Notes under the pieces: model-generated | Seen by the model: only the letters and a program-made list of their open reading frames with translations | Database searches by the model: none | Told to the model about the DNA's origin: nothing | Origin: Winogradskyella sp. PG-2 | GTDB taxonomy: Bacteria; Bacteroidota; Bacteroidia; Flavobacteriales; Flavobacteriaceae | Direction of reading: 5' to 3' | Length of the DNA stretch: 64,000 nt | NCBI RefSeq assembly: GCF_000828715.1 | Contig: NZ_AP014583.1 | Coordinates: 1,300,001 to 1,364,000 of the forward strand | Part shown: positions 43,662 to 53,092 of the stretch, piece after piece | How the letters are laid out: each line of letters begins with the position of its first letter | Numbering within the stretch: position 1 is the first letter of the stretch | Made by a program: the position numbers and the translations under genes

Positions 43662-44978
43662 ATGAAACTCCAACAACTTAATCTAATTATCATTGCTTTT
43701 GCTATAATTTATTCATGTAGTAGTAATGATGATGAATCTGGTACGCCTCAAGATAGTCCGGAAAGTAGTAAACCAAATATATTACTGATAATAGCTGATG
43801 ATATGGGTTTAGACGCGACGCCTGGCTATAACGTAGGGTTTACAAAACCAAATATGCCAACTTTACAAGGCATGATGAATTCTGGATTAAGATTTGATAA
43901 TTTATGGTCAAACCCTGTTTGTACACCTACTCGAGGTACAATTCTTACTGGGAAATATGGATTTAGAACTAATGTGCTACAAGTTGATGATGACATGTCA
44001 ACTTCAGAAATATCGCTACAAAGACATTTAGACAATACTAATACCGGCTATAGTCATGCCGTAATAGGGAAATGGCACCTATCAAATGATACAAACCACC
44101 CAACAAACATGGGTGTTGGTTACTATGCAGGTATTTTAAATGGTGGAGTACAATCATATACCAATTGGAATCTAACAGAAAACGGAACAACTTCAAATTC
44201 TAATGAATATACCACTTCAAAATTTACAGATTTAGCTATAGATTGGGTTGAACAACAAAACCAACCTTGGTTTTTATGGTTAGCCTATAATGCGCCACAC
44301 ACACCATTTCATTTGCCACCAACTGATTTACATAGTCAAGGAAATTTACCAATTGACCAAGCTAGTATAGATGCAAATCCATTACCATATTATATGGCAA
44401 TGTTAGAAGCTATGGATACTGAAATAGGGAGATTAATTAATTCTATGTCAGAAGAAGAAAAAGATAATACAGTCATCATTTTTATTGGTGATAATGGAAC
44501 ACCTGGCCAGGTAGTACAAGAGTATGCATCACAAAGAGCTAAAGGGAGTGTTTATCAAGGTGGAGTCAATGTTCCTATTATTATTTCAGGGAAAGATGTT
44601 ATGCGAATTAACGATAATGAAGACGCTTTAATTAGTACCGCTGACCTATTTGCTACTATTTCTGAATTAGCAGGAAACTCATTACCAGAAATAAATGACA
44701 GCAAGAGTTTTAAAGATCTTTTAATGAGTTCTAATGTAGATACAAGAGATTACACCTATACTGAAATCGGGACTGATGATGGCACCTCCAATTATACGAT
44801 TAGAAATGCAACACATAAATATATTAGTTTTAGTAATGGTAATGAGGCTCTATTTAATTTAAGTAATAATCCTCTTGAAGGTCCAAACTTATTAAACGCA
44901 AATCAATTGCCTTTAATTGCTGAAAATAGCACAATAAAAGACGAGCTCATTGCAGAATTGAACGCCATTAGGAACTAA
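43662..44978 (+). CDS. Sulfatase lipoprotein (formylglycine-dependent type)
   Basis: A 438-aa type I sulfatase. The ATG at 43662 starts a lipoprotein signal (MKLQQLNLIIIAFAIIYSC, Cys19); the frame extends to a GTG at 43599, which would put 21 residues before the signal and is rejected. NILLIIADDMGLDATPG carries the metal-binding aspartates, CTPTRG has Cys87 as the residue converted to formylglycine, and FIGDNGTPGQ and GKWHLSND complete the active site. It is expected at the outer membrane, acting on sulfated algal glycans or other esters. It is not beside SusCD genes. It overlaps the convergent MFS gene by four bases. Confidence 0.9.
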   Translation: MKLQQLNLIIIAFAIIYSCSSNDDESGTPQDSPESSKPNILLIIADDMGLDATPGYNVGFTKPNMPTLQGMMNSGLRFDNLWSNPVCTPTRGTILTGKYGFRTNVLQVDDDMSTSEISLQRHLDNTNTGYSHAVIGKWHLSNDTNHPTNMGVGYYAGILNGGVQSYTNWNLTENGTTSNSNEYTTSKFTDLAIDWVEQQNQPWFLWLAYNAPHTPFHLPPTDLHSQGNLPIDQASIDANPLPYYMAMLEAMDTEIGRLINSMSEEEKDNTVIIFIGDNGTPGQVVQEYASQRAKGSVYQGGVNVPIIISGKDVMRINDNEDALISTADLFATISELAGNSLPEINDSKSFKDLLMSSNVDTRDYTYTEIGTDDGTSNYTIRNATHKYISFSNGNEALFNLSNNPLEGPNLLNANQLPLIAENSTIKDELIAELNAIRN

Positions 44979-46243
44979 GATTCTTTTTCGTGTTCTTCTA
45001 TATCTTTAACTAAATCTAATTTTCTAAAAGATGGTAAAGCAATTCCTGTGGTAATAACTGTTATTAGAGTCATTGCTCCCCCAAAAACAACAGCTCTGGC
45101 AGTTCCCATTAGTTTTGCAGTTACACCACTTTCTAAAGCACCTAATTCGTTAGAGGAACCAACAAACATTGAATTTACAGATGCTACACGACCACGCATA
45201 TTGTCTGGTGTTTTTAGCTGAAGAATAGTTTGTCTAATCACCATAGATACTCCATCTGTTACTCCACTAAAGAATAAGGCTATTACTGAAAGCCAAAAAG
45301 ACGTTGATAAACCAAAAATGATAATACAGATTCCAAAACCAAAAATGGCAATTAATAATTTCATCCCGGCATTTTTACTGATAGGAATATAAGCTGTAAT
45401 CAGCATCGTTAAAAAAGCACCAACCGATGGTGCGGCAACTAAAATGCCAAAGCCTTGTGGGCCAACTTTTAGAATATCTTGTGCAAAAACAGCTAACAAT
45501 GCAACTGCACCACCAAATAATACTGAAATCATATCTAAAGTCAACGCCCCTAAAATTGCTTTGGTTTTAAATACAAATCGAACTCCTTCTGTTAAACTTT
45601 GTAGGATCGGTTCACCTATTTTAGGATTAAGAATCGGTTTCTTTTTTATTCTAAATACAACCAATAAGGCGAACATTACCAAACCAAAAACAATGCATAA
45701 TGACCAGTGTACACCAATCCAACCGATAGAAAACCCAGCAAATGCAACACCAAGCACACGCGAAATTTGCCATGTAGAGCTACTCCATGTTGCTGCATTA
45801 GGATAAAGCTTTTTAGGCACAATCAAGGCCACTAATGAAAATATGGTTGGGCCAAAAAAAGCGCGTAATAATCCACCAAAAAACACTAATAAATAGATAG
45901 AGTACAAAATTGTCCTTTTTGACCAACTGGCTTCAATAGTAGAAGTCGTTAACCAAAACAGTCCAAAACTAATTAGAGAAAATGCGGCTATTGTCTTAAT
46001 AAATAAATTCCTTTTTTCTCGTTGGTCAACGATATGGCCAGCAAAAGGTGCCATAAAAAACGCCGGAAAAAATTCACATGCTCCAATTATACCCAACGAT
46101 AATGGATCTTTTGTTAACGCATAAACCTGCCACTCTATAACAACGAATTGCATAGACCAACCAAATATTAATGCAAAGCGCACCAATAAAAAGATGTTAA
46201 ACTCTTTAATTCTAAGCGCTGCATATGGATCGTTTCTGGTCAA
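44975..46243 (-). CDS. MFS transporter (EntS-like exporter group)
   Basis: A 422-aa inner-membrane permease with about 12 transmembrane segments. The loop 2-3 motif is present (GHIVDQREKRNLFIKT), and the second half has the matching DGVSMVIRQTILQLKTPDNMRGRVASVNSMF, typical of the MFS_3/EntS-type exporters. The substrate is unknown. It ends four bases inside the convergent sulfatase gene and starts three bases after the end of the broken OmpA gene, so it probably shares a transcript with it. Confidence 0.88.
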   Translation of the reverse strand: MTRNDPYAALRIKEFNIFLLVRFALIFGWSMQFVVIEWQVYALTKDPLSLGIIGACEFFPAFFMAPFAGHIVDQREKRNLFIKTIAAFSLISFGLFWLTTSTIEASWSKRTILYSIYLLVFFGGLLRAFFGPTIFSLVALIVPKKLYPNAATWSSSTWQISRVLGVAFAGFSIGWIGVHWSLCIVFGLVMFALLVVFRIKKKPILNPKIGEPILQSLTEGVRFVFKTKAILGALTLDMISVLFGGAVALLAVFAQDILKVGPQGFGILVAAPSVGAFLTMLITAYIPISKNAGMKLLIAIFGFGICIIIFGLSTSFWLSVIALFFSGVTDGVSMVIRQTILQLKTPDNMRGRVASVNSMFVGSSNELGALESGVTAKLMGTARAVVFGGAMTLITVITTGIALPSFRKLDLVKDIEEHEKES

Positions 46244-46246
46244 AGG

Positions 46247-47350
46247 CTAGCTCTCTATTAATTTAAACTCAACACGTCTATTTAATTGTCTTCCTTGTTC
46301 AGTATCATTTCCCGAAATGGGTTTAGAACTCCCAAACCCAATAAATTGTACTCTTGACGAATTAAGACCTTGCGAAATTAAATAATCTGATACAGCTTTA
46401 GCACGTTGTTCTGATAATTCTTTATTTCTAGTATCTAAACCGACATTATCAGTATGCCCGTAAATTTCAATATTTAAAGTTTGATTGTCTTTAAGATGCC
46501 TATATAATTGATTTAGCTCATTAATTGAAACAGCTAATAATTGGGCTTTATCAAAATCGAATAATACATTTTTGAAAGTATAAATTTTATTGGATTTTAT
46601 TTCTGATTCTTCAACTTCATCCTCTATAACATCCGTTTCTTCTTTTTCTAGAACTTCAATTGAAACATCATCTATATAATAGTATGAAAAGAAAAGTGTG
46701 CTAATTGACAATACCTGTTGCTTTTTAGTTTTAGGATTTCTATAAAAATTACCTATTGAAAAATAACTTTCATAGCCTTCAGCTGTAAATTCAAATGAAT
46801 ATTCTTTCCAAGTTTTTTTATCAGAAAAGTAAACGTCTTCCGAATTAGAATACATTTTAAACTTTTCCTTAGTTGCTTTTGTAGGTTTTATTGCCTTTTC
46901 GCAACTATTAGATTTATAACAAGGTTTTAAGCGTTCTTCAGTAATTAAAACCTGAATATCTTTTAAAGCATACGAAGATTTGTCTGCCAAACTCAAATAA
47001 AATACCATCCTATATCTTTTACCTTTAATTAAAGTTTTAGATAACTTTCCTTGAACATATTCTCTGTAGTTTTTATCAGTGTAAACATAAATACCTGCAT
47101 AATTATTTCCTGATTTTGGCTTTTGATATCCATTATAATTTTTGATGCCAGTTTTCTCATTTTCAATACATTAGCTAAAAAAGTCTGTCGAACCCATATT
47201 TGGTATTGACCAATCCGAAACACTGTTAGCAAACATGCCTATCTGCCAAGGACATTCGTTATTAGCTTCAAAACTTGGATTAAGCACTAAGTTTTGTGCA
47301 AATAAAAAACAGTTTATAATAAGAAAATAAATAGTGGTTAGTTGTTTCAT
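46247..47350 (-). pseudogene. OmpA-family envelope protein, interrupted by an in-frame TAA at codon 60
   Basis: The minus-strand frame from the ATG at 47350 encodes a signal peptide (MKQLTTIYFL..., to FAQ) and the start of a carbohydrate-binding-like domain (NLVLNPSFEANNECP), then meets TAA at 47171-47173. The same frame then stays open to 46247. It encodes the rest of the domain (NYAGIYVY, then KGKRYRMVFYLSLAD) and a complete OmpA domain (about the last 115 residues: GHTDNVGLDTRNKELSEQRA and RRVEFKLIES). Intact relatives have a short aromatic stretch followed by one residue and Cys where this gene has DFFS-stop-Cys, so one codon change explains the break. The ATG at 47008 could allow a signal-less fragment, which would not reach the periplasm. 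Confidence 0.82.
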
Positions 47351-47376
47351 GTTTAGTCAACGACACGATTATATTT

Positions 47377-49068
47377 TTATTCTTTGATGTCTTTCAATTT
47401 TAGTTGTAAACTTATTTTACCGTTCCAATGGTTTTCATCAATCGAATAGGTAATACTGAAAGGCCTTTTACTTTTGATAACATCTATTTTATCACCCAAT
47501 CCAAAACCAATGCAAGCAATTTTATCATTAAAGGATTGTGTCGCTGTAAGTCGTATATGTTTATCATCTTCACCAACACATTTTCCCCAACCTGTATCTT
47601 TTACCCCTTGAGACATAAAAGTTGGAGACATATTACCTGGTCCAAATGGTGCAAACTGTTTTAAGATTCGCATTAGTTTATCATTGATTTGACCTAATTC
47701 AATTTTTAAATCAACTTTTATTTCTGGTATTAATAATTTTTGGTCTATACTTTTTTTGACAATATTTTCAAACTTTGCTTTAAAAGCGTCATAATTTTCT
47801 GGAAGTAATGTTAATCCTGCGGCATATTTGTGTCCACCGAATTGTTCAATATATTCTGAGCATGCCTCCAAGGCATTATAGACATCAAAACCCTTAACTG
47901 ATCTCGCTGAAGCTGCAAGTTTATCTCCACTTTTAGTGAATACTAAAGTTGGTCTAAAGTAAGTTTCTGTTAATCGTGATGCTACAATTCCAATAACACC
48001 TTTGTGCCAATCTTCTCTGTAAACAACTGTTGTAAAGCCTTTCTGTTCGTTGTTTTCTTCTATTTGAATTAAAGCTTCTTCAGTAATTCGCTTATCAGTT
48101 TCGCGACGGTCTGTATTAAACTGATCAATATCTACAGCATAGGCTGCAGCTAAATTAAAATCGGTTTCTGTAAGCAATGTCACGGCATGATTTCCATGCT
48201 TCATTCTACCGGCTGCATTTATTCTTGGAGCGATAATGAATACTACATCAGTAATAGTGAGCTCATCTTTTTTTACCTCAGCTATAATAGCTTTCATTCC
48301 AGGTCTCGGTTTAGTATTAATCACCTGAAGACCAAAATAAGCTAAAGCCCTATTTTCCTCTACAATAGGAACAATATCAGCGCCAATTGCAGTAGCAACT
48401 AAATCTAGGTACTCGGTCAAATCCTCAACCGATTGTCCTTGGTTAGAAGCTAAAGCAGTAATGAGTTTAAAACCAACTCCACAACCACATAATTCTTTAA
48501 ATGGATATTCGCAATCTCCTCGTTTTGGGTCTAAAACAGCAACTGCATCCGGAAGTTGATCTCCTGGTCTATGATGATCACAAATAATAAAATCAATCCC
48601 TTTTTCCTGGGCATAAGCTATTTTATCAATAGCCTTAACACCACAATCTAAAGCTATAATTAATGTAAAATCATTGTCATTTGCAAAGTCAATACCTTTA
48701 TAAGAAATTCCATAACCTTCATCATAACGATCTGGAATATAAGTTGCGATAGACTCGAGTCTCGTTTTTAAATACGAAGACATCAAAGCTACAGAAGTTG
48801 TACCGTCCACATCATAATCTCCATAAACCAAAACATTTTCACCGTTAACAATCGCCTTTTCAATTCGGACAACAGCCTTATCCATATCTTTCATTAAGAA
48901 TGGGTCGTGCAAATCGTCAAAACTCGGTCTAAAAAATGTTTTAGCAGATTCGTAAGTTGTTATACCACGTTGCAACAATAAAGTCGCAACAATATCATCA
49001 ACTTGAAGTTCTTTTTTTAGTGCTTCAACTTTTAAAGGGTCTGGTTTTGGCTTTAACGTCCAGTGCAT
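47377..49068 (-). CDS. recJ: Single-stranded-DNA-specific exonuclease RecJ
   Basis: A 563-aa RecJ exonuclease (5'-3' on single-stranded DNA, used in recombination and repair). DHH phosphoesterase motifs: YGDYDVDGTTSVAL, LIIALDCGVKA, FIICDHHRPGD and LDPKRGDCEYPFKELCGCGV; the DHHA1 part has APRINAAGRMKHG and the GGHKYAAGLTL motif. A C-terminal OB-like domain follows. Length is normal. It is 26 bases upstream of the broken OmpA gene on the same strand. I see no terminator in that gap. Confidence 0.96.
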   Translation of the reverse strand: MHWTLKPKPDPLKVEALKKELQVDDIVATLLLQRGITTYESAKTFFRPSFDDLHDPFLMKDMDKAVVRIEKAIVNGENVLVYGDYDVDGTTSVALMSSYLKTRLESIATYIPDRYDEGYGISYKGIDFANDNDFTLIIALDCGVKAIDKIAYAQEKGIDFIICDHHRPGDQLPDAVAVLDPKRGDCEYPFKELCGCGVGFKLITALASNQGQSVEDLTEYLDLVATAIGADIVPIVEENRALAYFGLQVINTKPRPGMKAIIAEVKKDELTITDVVFIIAPRINAAGRMKHGNHAVTLLTETDFNLAAAYAVDIDQFNTDRRETDKRITEEALIQIEENNEQKGFTTVVYREDWHKGVIGIVASRLTETYFRPTLVFTKSGDKLAASARSVKGFDVYNALEACSEYIEQFGGHKYAAGLTLLPENYDAFKAKFENIVKKSIDQKLLIPEIKVDLKIELGQINDKLMRILKQFAPFGPGNMSPTFMSQGVKDTGWGKCVGEDDKHIRLTATQSFNDKIACIGFGLGDKIDVIKSKRPFSITYSIDENHWNGKISLQLKLKDIKE

Positions 49069-49185
49069 ATATAAAATGAAAAAATGGATTAATTGATTTT
49101 AGAAAAATAGCGATAGTTATTTTTATAACTCGCTTTAAAGTGAAAAATCTTTAATCGTGAACTTTAAAATGATAATAATATACGA

Positions 49186-50061
49186 CTAGTTTAAGTCATT
49201 AGTTTCAAACTTAAATGTTCTATATCCTACAATAACATTTTCGCTATGAGTTGTTGCTGCGTTATATACACCCGCTTTGAGGTAGTATCCATTAGCAATA
49301 CCATTGTCGGTAACCCAATTGGTTGAAGTCTCTGGTTGAAATGATTCATCCAGAATTACAGTGTCATCTTGTAGTACTGTGATATTCACAGAGCCATTAT
49401 CTTTCACTAAGATAACCTTCAATGGGAATAAGCTATAATCTTGTCCATTTAAGAACGAAAAATCAGTTTTACTGAAGGTTGTCTGACTTGAACTTACTTC
49501 TGGGTCTTTTCGTATTACTGTTTCTAATTTATCGTCATGGATTTCTAATCTAAAGAATGGTTTATTAGAACTACCACCTCTATTGTGCAACTGAGCAATA
49601 GTAAAACCGCCATCTGGAATATCATAATATAAGGCTTCAAATTCAATTTTTGAATAGGATGTTAAAGGTCCTTCAGAAATTTGCTTAAACTCAGCGCGTC
49701 TCCCTTTTTGTGGTTGACAGGCTAGGTTTAGTTCAACCTCGTCAGCATTCATATAAAAATAGGGGTCATTAGGTAATGAATTAGCAAAAACATCCGTTAG
49801 CGCATCTTGATCTGTATCACATGGTAGACTATCGCAACCACCTGTATTCCAACTATGTTCTATGACTAAATTTGAGTTAAACACAAAACGTGTCGCTAAT
49901 CCATTAGGATCATCATCGTCGTCATCGTCATCGTCATCTTCTTGCATTTCTTCATTTTGAGATGAATTATCCTCCGATGAACAACTTACAATAACAAAAA
50001 ATAAAAGACTATATGCGAATACATAACTTAATTTAATCCCTAGTACTTTATTTAGATTCAT
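49186..50061 (-). CDS. Polysaccharide lyase family 7-like (alginate lyase) lipoprotein
   Basis: A 291-aa lipoprotein (signal ending IVSCSS, Cys about 27) with an acidic linker containing ten consecutive Asp residues, then a beta-jelly-roll. PL7 landmarks appear in modified form: RRAEFKQI for the RxExR strand, FTIAQLHN for the Q-(I/V)-H motif, and a C-terminal YYLKAGVYNA for YFKAGxYxQ. The catalytic Gln-His pair and Tyr are therefore present, but Leu in place of Ile/Val and Ala in place of Gln mark a divergent member. It would cleave alginate or a related uronate polymer at the cell surface. No other alginate gene is nearby, so the substrate is uncertain. Confidence 0.8.
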   Translation of the reverse strand: MNLNKVLGIKLSYVFAYSLLFFVIVSCSSEDNSSQNEEMQEDDDDDDDDDDPNGLATRFVFNSNLVIEHSWNTGGCDSLPCDTDQDALTDVFANSLPNDPYFYMNADEVELNLACQPQKGRRAEFKQISEGPLTSYSKIEFEALYYDIPDGGFTIAQLHNRGGSSNKPFFRLEIHDDKLETVIRKDPEVSSSQTTFSKTDFSFLNGQDYSLFPLKVILVKDNGSVNITVLQDDTVILDESFQPETSTNWVTDNGIANGYYLKAGVYNAATTHSENVIVGYRTFKFETNDLN

Positions 50062-50198
50062 GGCTTTTTATTTTCGAAATAAAGGAATTACGGTCTATCT
50101 GACTACTAGATTAATTTGATTTTAATGATGTATTGGTGTCTATAATTACTTATTTTAAAATTTATCAACCCTTCAAATGTGCTTAAAGTGAAACTACA

Positions 50199-50630
50199 TT
50201 ATCTTTTAGTTGCTATATGGTAAATTATATTCGTTTTTATTTCTGCAAAACGTCTAAACATTTCCATAACTCCACAGTATTTATCAACAGACAAATTTAC
50301 TGCGCGTTCACATTTTTTTTTGTTTAAATCCGATCCATAAAAATGATAGTCAACAACTACAGAATGATAATATTTTGGGTGTTCATCGGTTAACTCACCT
50401 GAAACTTCAATTTTAAAGTCGTCTATCTCCTCTTTCATTTTGTCTAAAGTAGAAATGACATCTAAGCCAGAGCAACCTGCTAAAGAAGATAACATCATAG
50501 CTTTAGGAGATAATCCAAAGCGCTCATTTTGACCCTCAATATCAGTATCCATTATGACAGATTTTCCGCTTGGGTTATCCGATTCAAAGGTTAATCCACC
50601 TTTCCAATGTGTTGTTATTTTATGAGACAA
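50199..50630 (-). CDS. OsmC family peroxiredoxin-like protein
   Basis: A 143-aa OsmC/Ohr-family protein. The two cysteines expected for thiol peroxidase activity are present: SSLAGCSGLDVIS (about residue 52) and SVDKYCGVMEMFRRF (about 119). GLSPKAMM is the usual lead-in to the first cysteine. Such proteins reduce organic hydroperoxides. It is divergent from the CMD-family gene at 50699, which is also a likely redox protein. Confidence 0.9.
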   Translation of the reverse strand: MSHKITTHWKGGLTFESDNPSGKSVIMDTDIEGQNERFGLSPKAMMLSSLAGCSGLDVISTLDKMKEEIDDFKIEVSGELTDEHPKYYHSVVVDYHFYGSDLNKKKCERAVNLSVDKYCGVMEMFRRFAEIKTNIIYHIATKR

Positions 50631-50698
50631 TTTCTTTTAATTTAATTATTAGAACTCCTATCTTGTACATTCAAAAATACGACTTAAAAAAAACAAAT

Positions 50699-51301
50699 AT
50701 GGCATTAGTAACACCCTTATCTGCTGAGCATGATTTAGAAACTAAAGAATTAGCAGAATTCTTTAATGAAACCCTTGGGTTTTGTCCAAATTCAGTCTTA
50801 ACGATGCAACGCAGACCTGCAATATCTAAAGCATTTATTAATTTAAATAAAGCCGTGATGGCAAATGAGGGCCGTGTCACTTCAGCACTTAAACGTATGA
50901 TTGCTTGGGTAAGTAGCAACTCAACAGGTTGTCGTTATTGCCAAGCGCATGCTATAAGAGCAGCCGAACGTTATGGTGCGGAACAAGAGCAACTAGATAA
51001 TATCTGGGAATACAGAACACATCCTGCTTTTTCTGATGCAGAACGTGCGGCTTTAGATTTCTCCCTACAAGCGTCTATGGTACCAAATGCTGTTGATGCA
51101 GAAATTAAAGAACGTTTATACAAGTATTGGGATGAAGGTGAAATTGTAGAAATGCTAGGTGTGATTTCTTTGTTTGGTTACCTCAACCGCTGGAATGATT
51201 CTATGGGAACAGATATTGAAGATGGTGCCGTTGAAAGTGGAAACAAATATTTAGGAAAACATGGTTATGAGGTTGGGAAACATGATGGAAGCCAATACTA
51301 G
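50699..51301 (+). CDS. Carboxymuconolactone decarboxylase/AhpD-like protein
   Basis: A 200-aa all-helical protein of the CMD/AhpD family. The redox motif CRYCQAH (CxxCxxH) is present, with the preceding LKRMIAWVSSNSTG typical of peroxidase-related members. The ATG at 50699 (MALVTPLSAEHDLETKELA) is chosen; the frame extends upstream to 50570, but that region overlaps the divergent osmC gene and its promoter. Together with osmC it suggests a small peroxide-defence pair, though the true reaction is unknown. A terminator follows. Confidence 0.88.
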   Translation: MALVTPLSAEHDLETKELAEFFNETLGFCPNSVLTMQRRPAISKAFINLNKAVMANEGRVTSALKRMIAWVSSNSTGCRYCQAHAIRAAERYGAEQEQLDNIWEYRTHPAFSDAERAALDFSLQASMVPNAVDAEIKERLYKYWDEGEIVEMLGVISLFGYLNRWNDSMGTDIEDGAVESGNKYLGKHGYEVGKHDGSQY

Positions 51302-51328
51302 ATTGCTAGACTTTTAAATAAATTAAGT

Positions 51329-51359
51329 AAGCCTTGCCAGAAATGGTGAGGTTTTTTTT
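51329..51359 (+). terminator. Intrinsic terminator of the CMD-family gene
   Basis: Stem GCCTTGCC/GGTGAGGT (two G-T pairs), a short loop and a run of eight T. The remainder of the gap to 51479 has only an 11-codon frame at 51409 and no other visible feature. Confidence 0.75.
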
Positions 51360-51479
51360 AAAAGTTTAATTGAATTTCTTACAAAAATCTCTCTTTTGCA
51401 TTTAATAAATGAGTGATTATGAAGAGAAATCAAAAAACGCTTAATTGAAACCTTTAAATGAAAAATCAATTGAAGAAAA

Positions 51480-52061
51480 TTAAACCACTTTTAAAATCAA
51501 TTCTTTAACCTTCTTCTGCAACTCAGAAACCACCAATTCCTCAAACCAAGGATTCTTACTCCTCCAAAAACGATTAGTCGGTGATGGATGTGGAATAGGG
51601 AAATATTTTGGTAAATAACCTTTATAATCACCAACGGTTTCAGTTAATGTTCGTTTTGCTTTATCCTTTAAATAATACTTCTGCGCATGAGCTCCAATTA
51701 AAATTATCAACTCTACTTTAGGCATTTTATCTAACAATTGATCATGCCATTGTGGTGCACATTCTGGTCTTGGTGGTAAATCGCCTGTTTTTGCTTTTCC
51801 TGGATAACAAAATCCCATTGGCATAATAGCAAAGTTTTGGGTATTGTAAAATTGCTCATCAGTAACATTGAGCCATTGTCTTAGTTTCTTTCCGCTTTGA
51901 TCATCCCAAGGAATTCCTGATTCATGTACTTTAGTTCCTGGCGCTTGCCCTATTATTATAATTTTAGAATTAATATGAGCTGTGACTACTGGTCTTGGAC
52001 CTAATGGTAAATGTGCTTTACAAATTGTGCATTGGCTGATGTTGTGAAATAATTCTTTCAT
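51480..52061 (-). CDS. Uracil-DNA glycosylase family protein
   Basis: A 193-aa UDG-superfamily protein. The N-terminal CTICKAHLPLGPRPV has two cysteines, and motif 1 is GQAPGTKVHESGIPWDDQSGKKL with the catalytic residue region; motif 2 is IPHPSPTNRFW (HPSP). It resembles the group of small UDG-fold proteins found in Bacteroidota rather than Ung or classic family 4, so uracil removal is likely but not certain. It is the last gene of a minus-strand operon, overlapping rsmI by one base. Confidence 0.85.
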   Translation of the reverse strand: MKELFHNISQCTICKAHLPLGPRPVVTAHINSKIIIIGQAPGTKVHESGIPWDDQSGKKLRQWLNVTDEQFYNTQNFAIMPMGFCYPGKAKTGDLPPRPECAPQWHDQLLDKMPKVELIILIGAHAQKYYLKDKAKRTLTETVGDYKGYLPKYFPIPHPSPTNRFWRSKNPWFEELVVSELQKKVKELILKVV

Positions 52062-52732
52062 TATTTTTTCCCACCGACAATAATAACAATCTCTCCTTTT
52101 GGTGGCTTATTGGTGTAATGTTTTATTACTTCTTTAGCAGTTCCTCTAACAGTCTCTTCATAGAGTTTGGTTAACTCTCTAGAAACAGACACCAATCTAT
52201 CTTCTCCAAAATAGTCACAGAAATGCCCTAAAGTCTTTACTAACTTATGTGGACTTTCATAAAAAATCATGGTTCTAGTTTCTTCGGCTAGTAATAAAAG
52301 TCGAGTTTGACGACCTTTCTTTACAGGTAAAAACCCTTCAAACACAAACTTGTCATTTGGTAATCCACTATTAACTAAAGCGGGTACAAAAGCTGTGGCT
52401 CCTGGTAAGCAATCTACTTCAATATTGTTTTCTACACAGGCTCTCACTAACAAAAACCCTGGATCAGAAATTGCTGGAGTACCAGCATCGCTAATCACTG
52501 CGATAGATAATCCGGATTTCAGTTTTTCAACCAATCCATTCACCGTTTTATGCTCGTTATGCATATGATGACTTTGCATCTGAGTAGCAATTTCAAAGTA
52601 CTTTAAAAGCTTTCCAGAAGTTCGGGTGTCTTCTGCTAAAATTAAATCTACTTCCTTTAAAATCCCAATAGCTCTAAAGGTGATGTCTTTGAGATTTCCT
52701 ATTGGAGTTGGTACAAGGTAAAGTTTACTCAT
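52061..52732 (-). CDS. rsmI: 16S rRNA (cytidine-2'-O)-methyltransferase RsmI
   Basis: A 223-aa tetrapyrrole-methylase-fold enzyme that methylates the 2'-O of C1402 in 16S rRNA. Motifs: LYLVPTPIGNLKDITFRAI, LAEDTRTSGKLL, AVISDAGTPAISDPGFLLV, DCLPGATAFVPALVNSGLP and FYESPHKL. The C-terminal GEIVIIVGG is typical. It is slightly shorter than E. coli RsmI and lacks the C-terminal extension. It overlaps both the DoxX gene and the UDG gene by one base. Confidence 0.94.
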   Translation of the reverse strand: MSKLYLVPTPIGNLKDITFRAIGILKEVDLILAEDTRTSGKLLKYFEIATQMQSHHMHNEHKTVNGLVEKLKSGLSIAVISDAGTPAISDPGFLLVRACVENNIEVDCLPGATAFVPALVNSGLPNDKFVFEGFLPVKKGRQTRLLLLAEETRTMIFYESPHKLVKTLGHFCDYFGEDRLVSVSRELTKLYEETVRGTAKEVIKHYTNKPPKGEIVIIVGGKK

Positions 52733-53088
52733 TAATCTCTAATATATTTACCTAAAAAGTAAGAAGGGAAAATTACAATTAAGCCATAAAGTGAAAAACC
52801 TATAATCCCATGACCAGCATAATGATGCGCTACTGTTGCTAAAACCAAATCAAAGAAAAAACCAGCATAAGCCCATTCTGTTAGCCAAGTATTTGGTCTC
52901 CAAAGTATCATAGCAACTCCTAAGACTTTTACGATTGCTAAAGGAATAACAATATATGTTGGATAATTAAAACTCTCAAAAAAGTCTTTAACCATATCCG
53001 TTTTAGTGAAATACATAAAAGCCGATTTCAGGAAGATTCCACACAAAACGGCAGTACTAATCCAATACACAATTTGCTTGTTTCGCAT
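52732..53088 (-). CDS. DoxX family membrane protein
   Basis: A 118-aa inner-membrane protein with four hydrophobic segments and the DoxX-like pattern (YWISTAVLCGIFLKSAFMY, PLAIVKVLGVAMILWRP, EWAYAGFFFDLVLATVAHHYAG). DoxX-like proteins have been linked to quinone or redox functions, but most are uncharacterised. It lies four bases after the 53093 gene and overlaps rsmI by one base, which puts it in a four-gene operon. Confidence 0.85.
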   Translation of the reverse strand: MRNKQIVYWISTAVLCGIFLKSAFMYFTKTDMVKDFFESFNYPTYIVIPLAIVKVLGVAMILWRPNTWLTEWAYAGFFFDLVLATVAHHYAGHGIIGFSLYGLIVIFPSYFLGKYIRD

Positions 53089-53092
53089 CTAT

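Noticed and set aside
47029..47232. A separate small gene on the minus strand upstream of the OmpA fragment
   Set aside because: The frame conflicts with the continuous OmpA frame from 47350 to 46247, which carries the signal peptide and recognisable domain residues on both sides of the stop.
49915..49945. Trinucleotide repeat array as a non-coding repeat
   Set aside because: It encodes the Asp10 linker of the lipoprotein in frame, so it is listed within that gene.
51409..51444. Short frame MSDYEEKSKNA between the CMD gene and the UDG gene
   Set aside because: Eleven codons with no start signal, promoter or coupling; chance is the better explanation.
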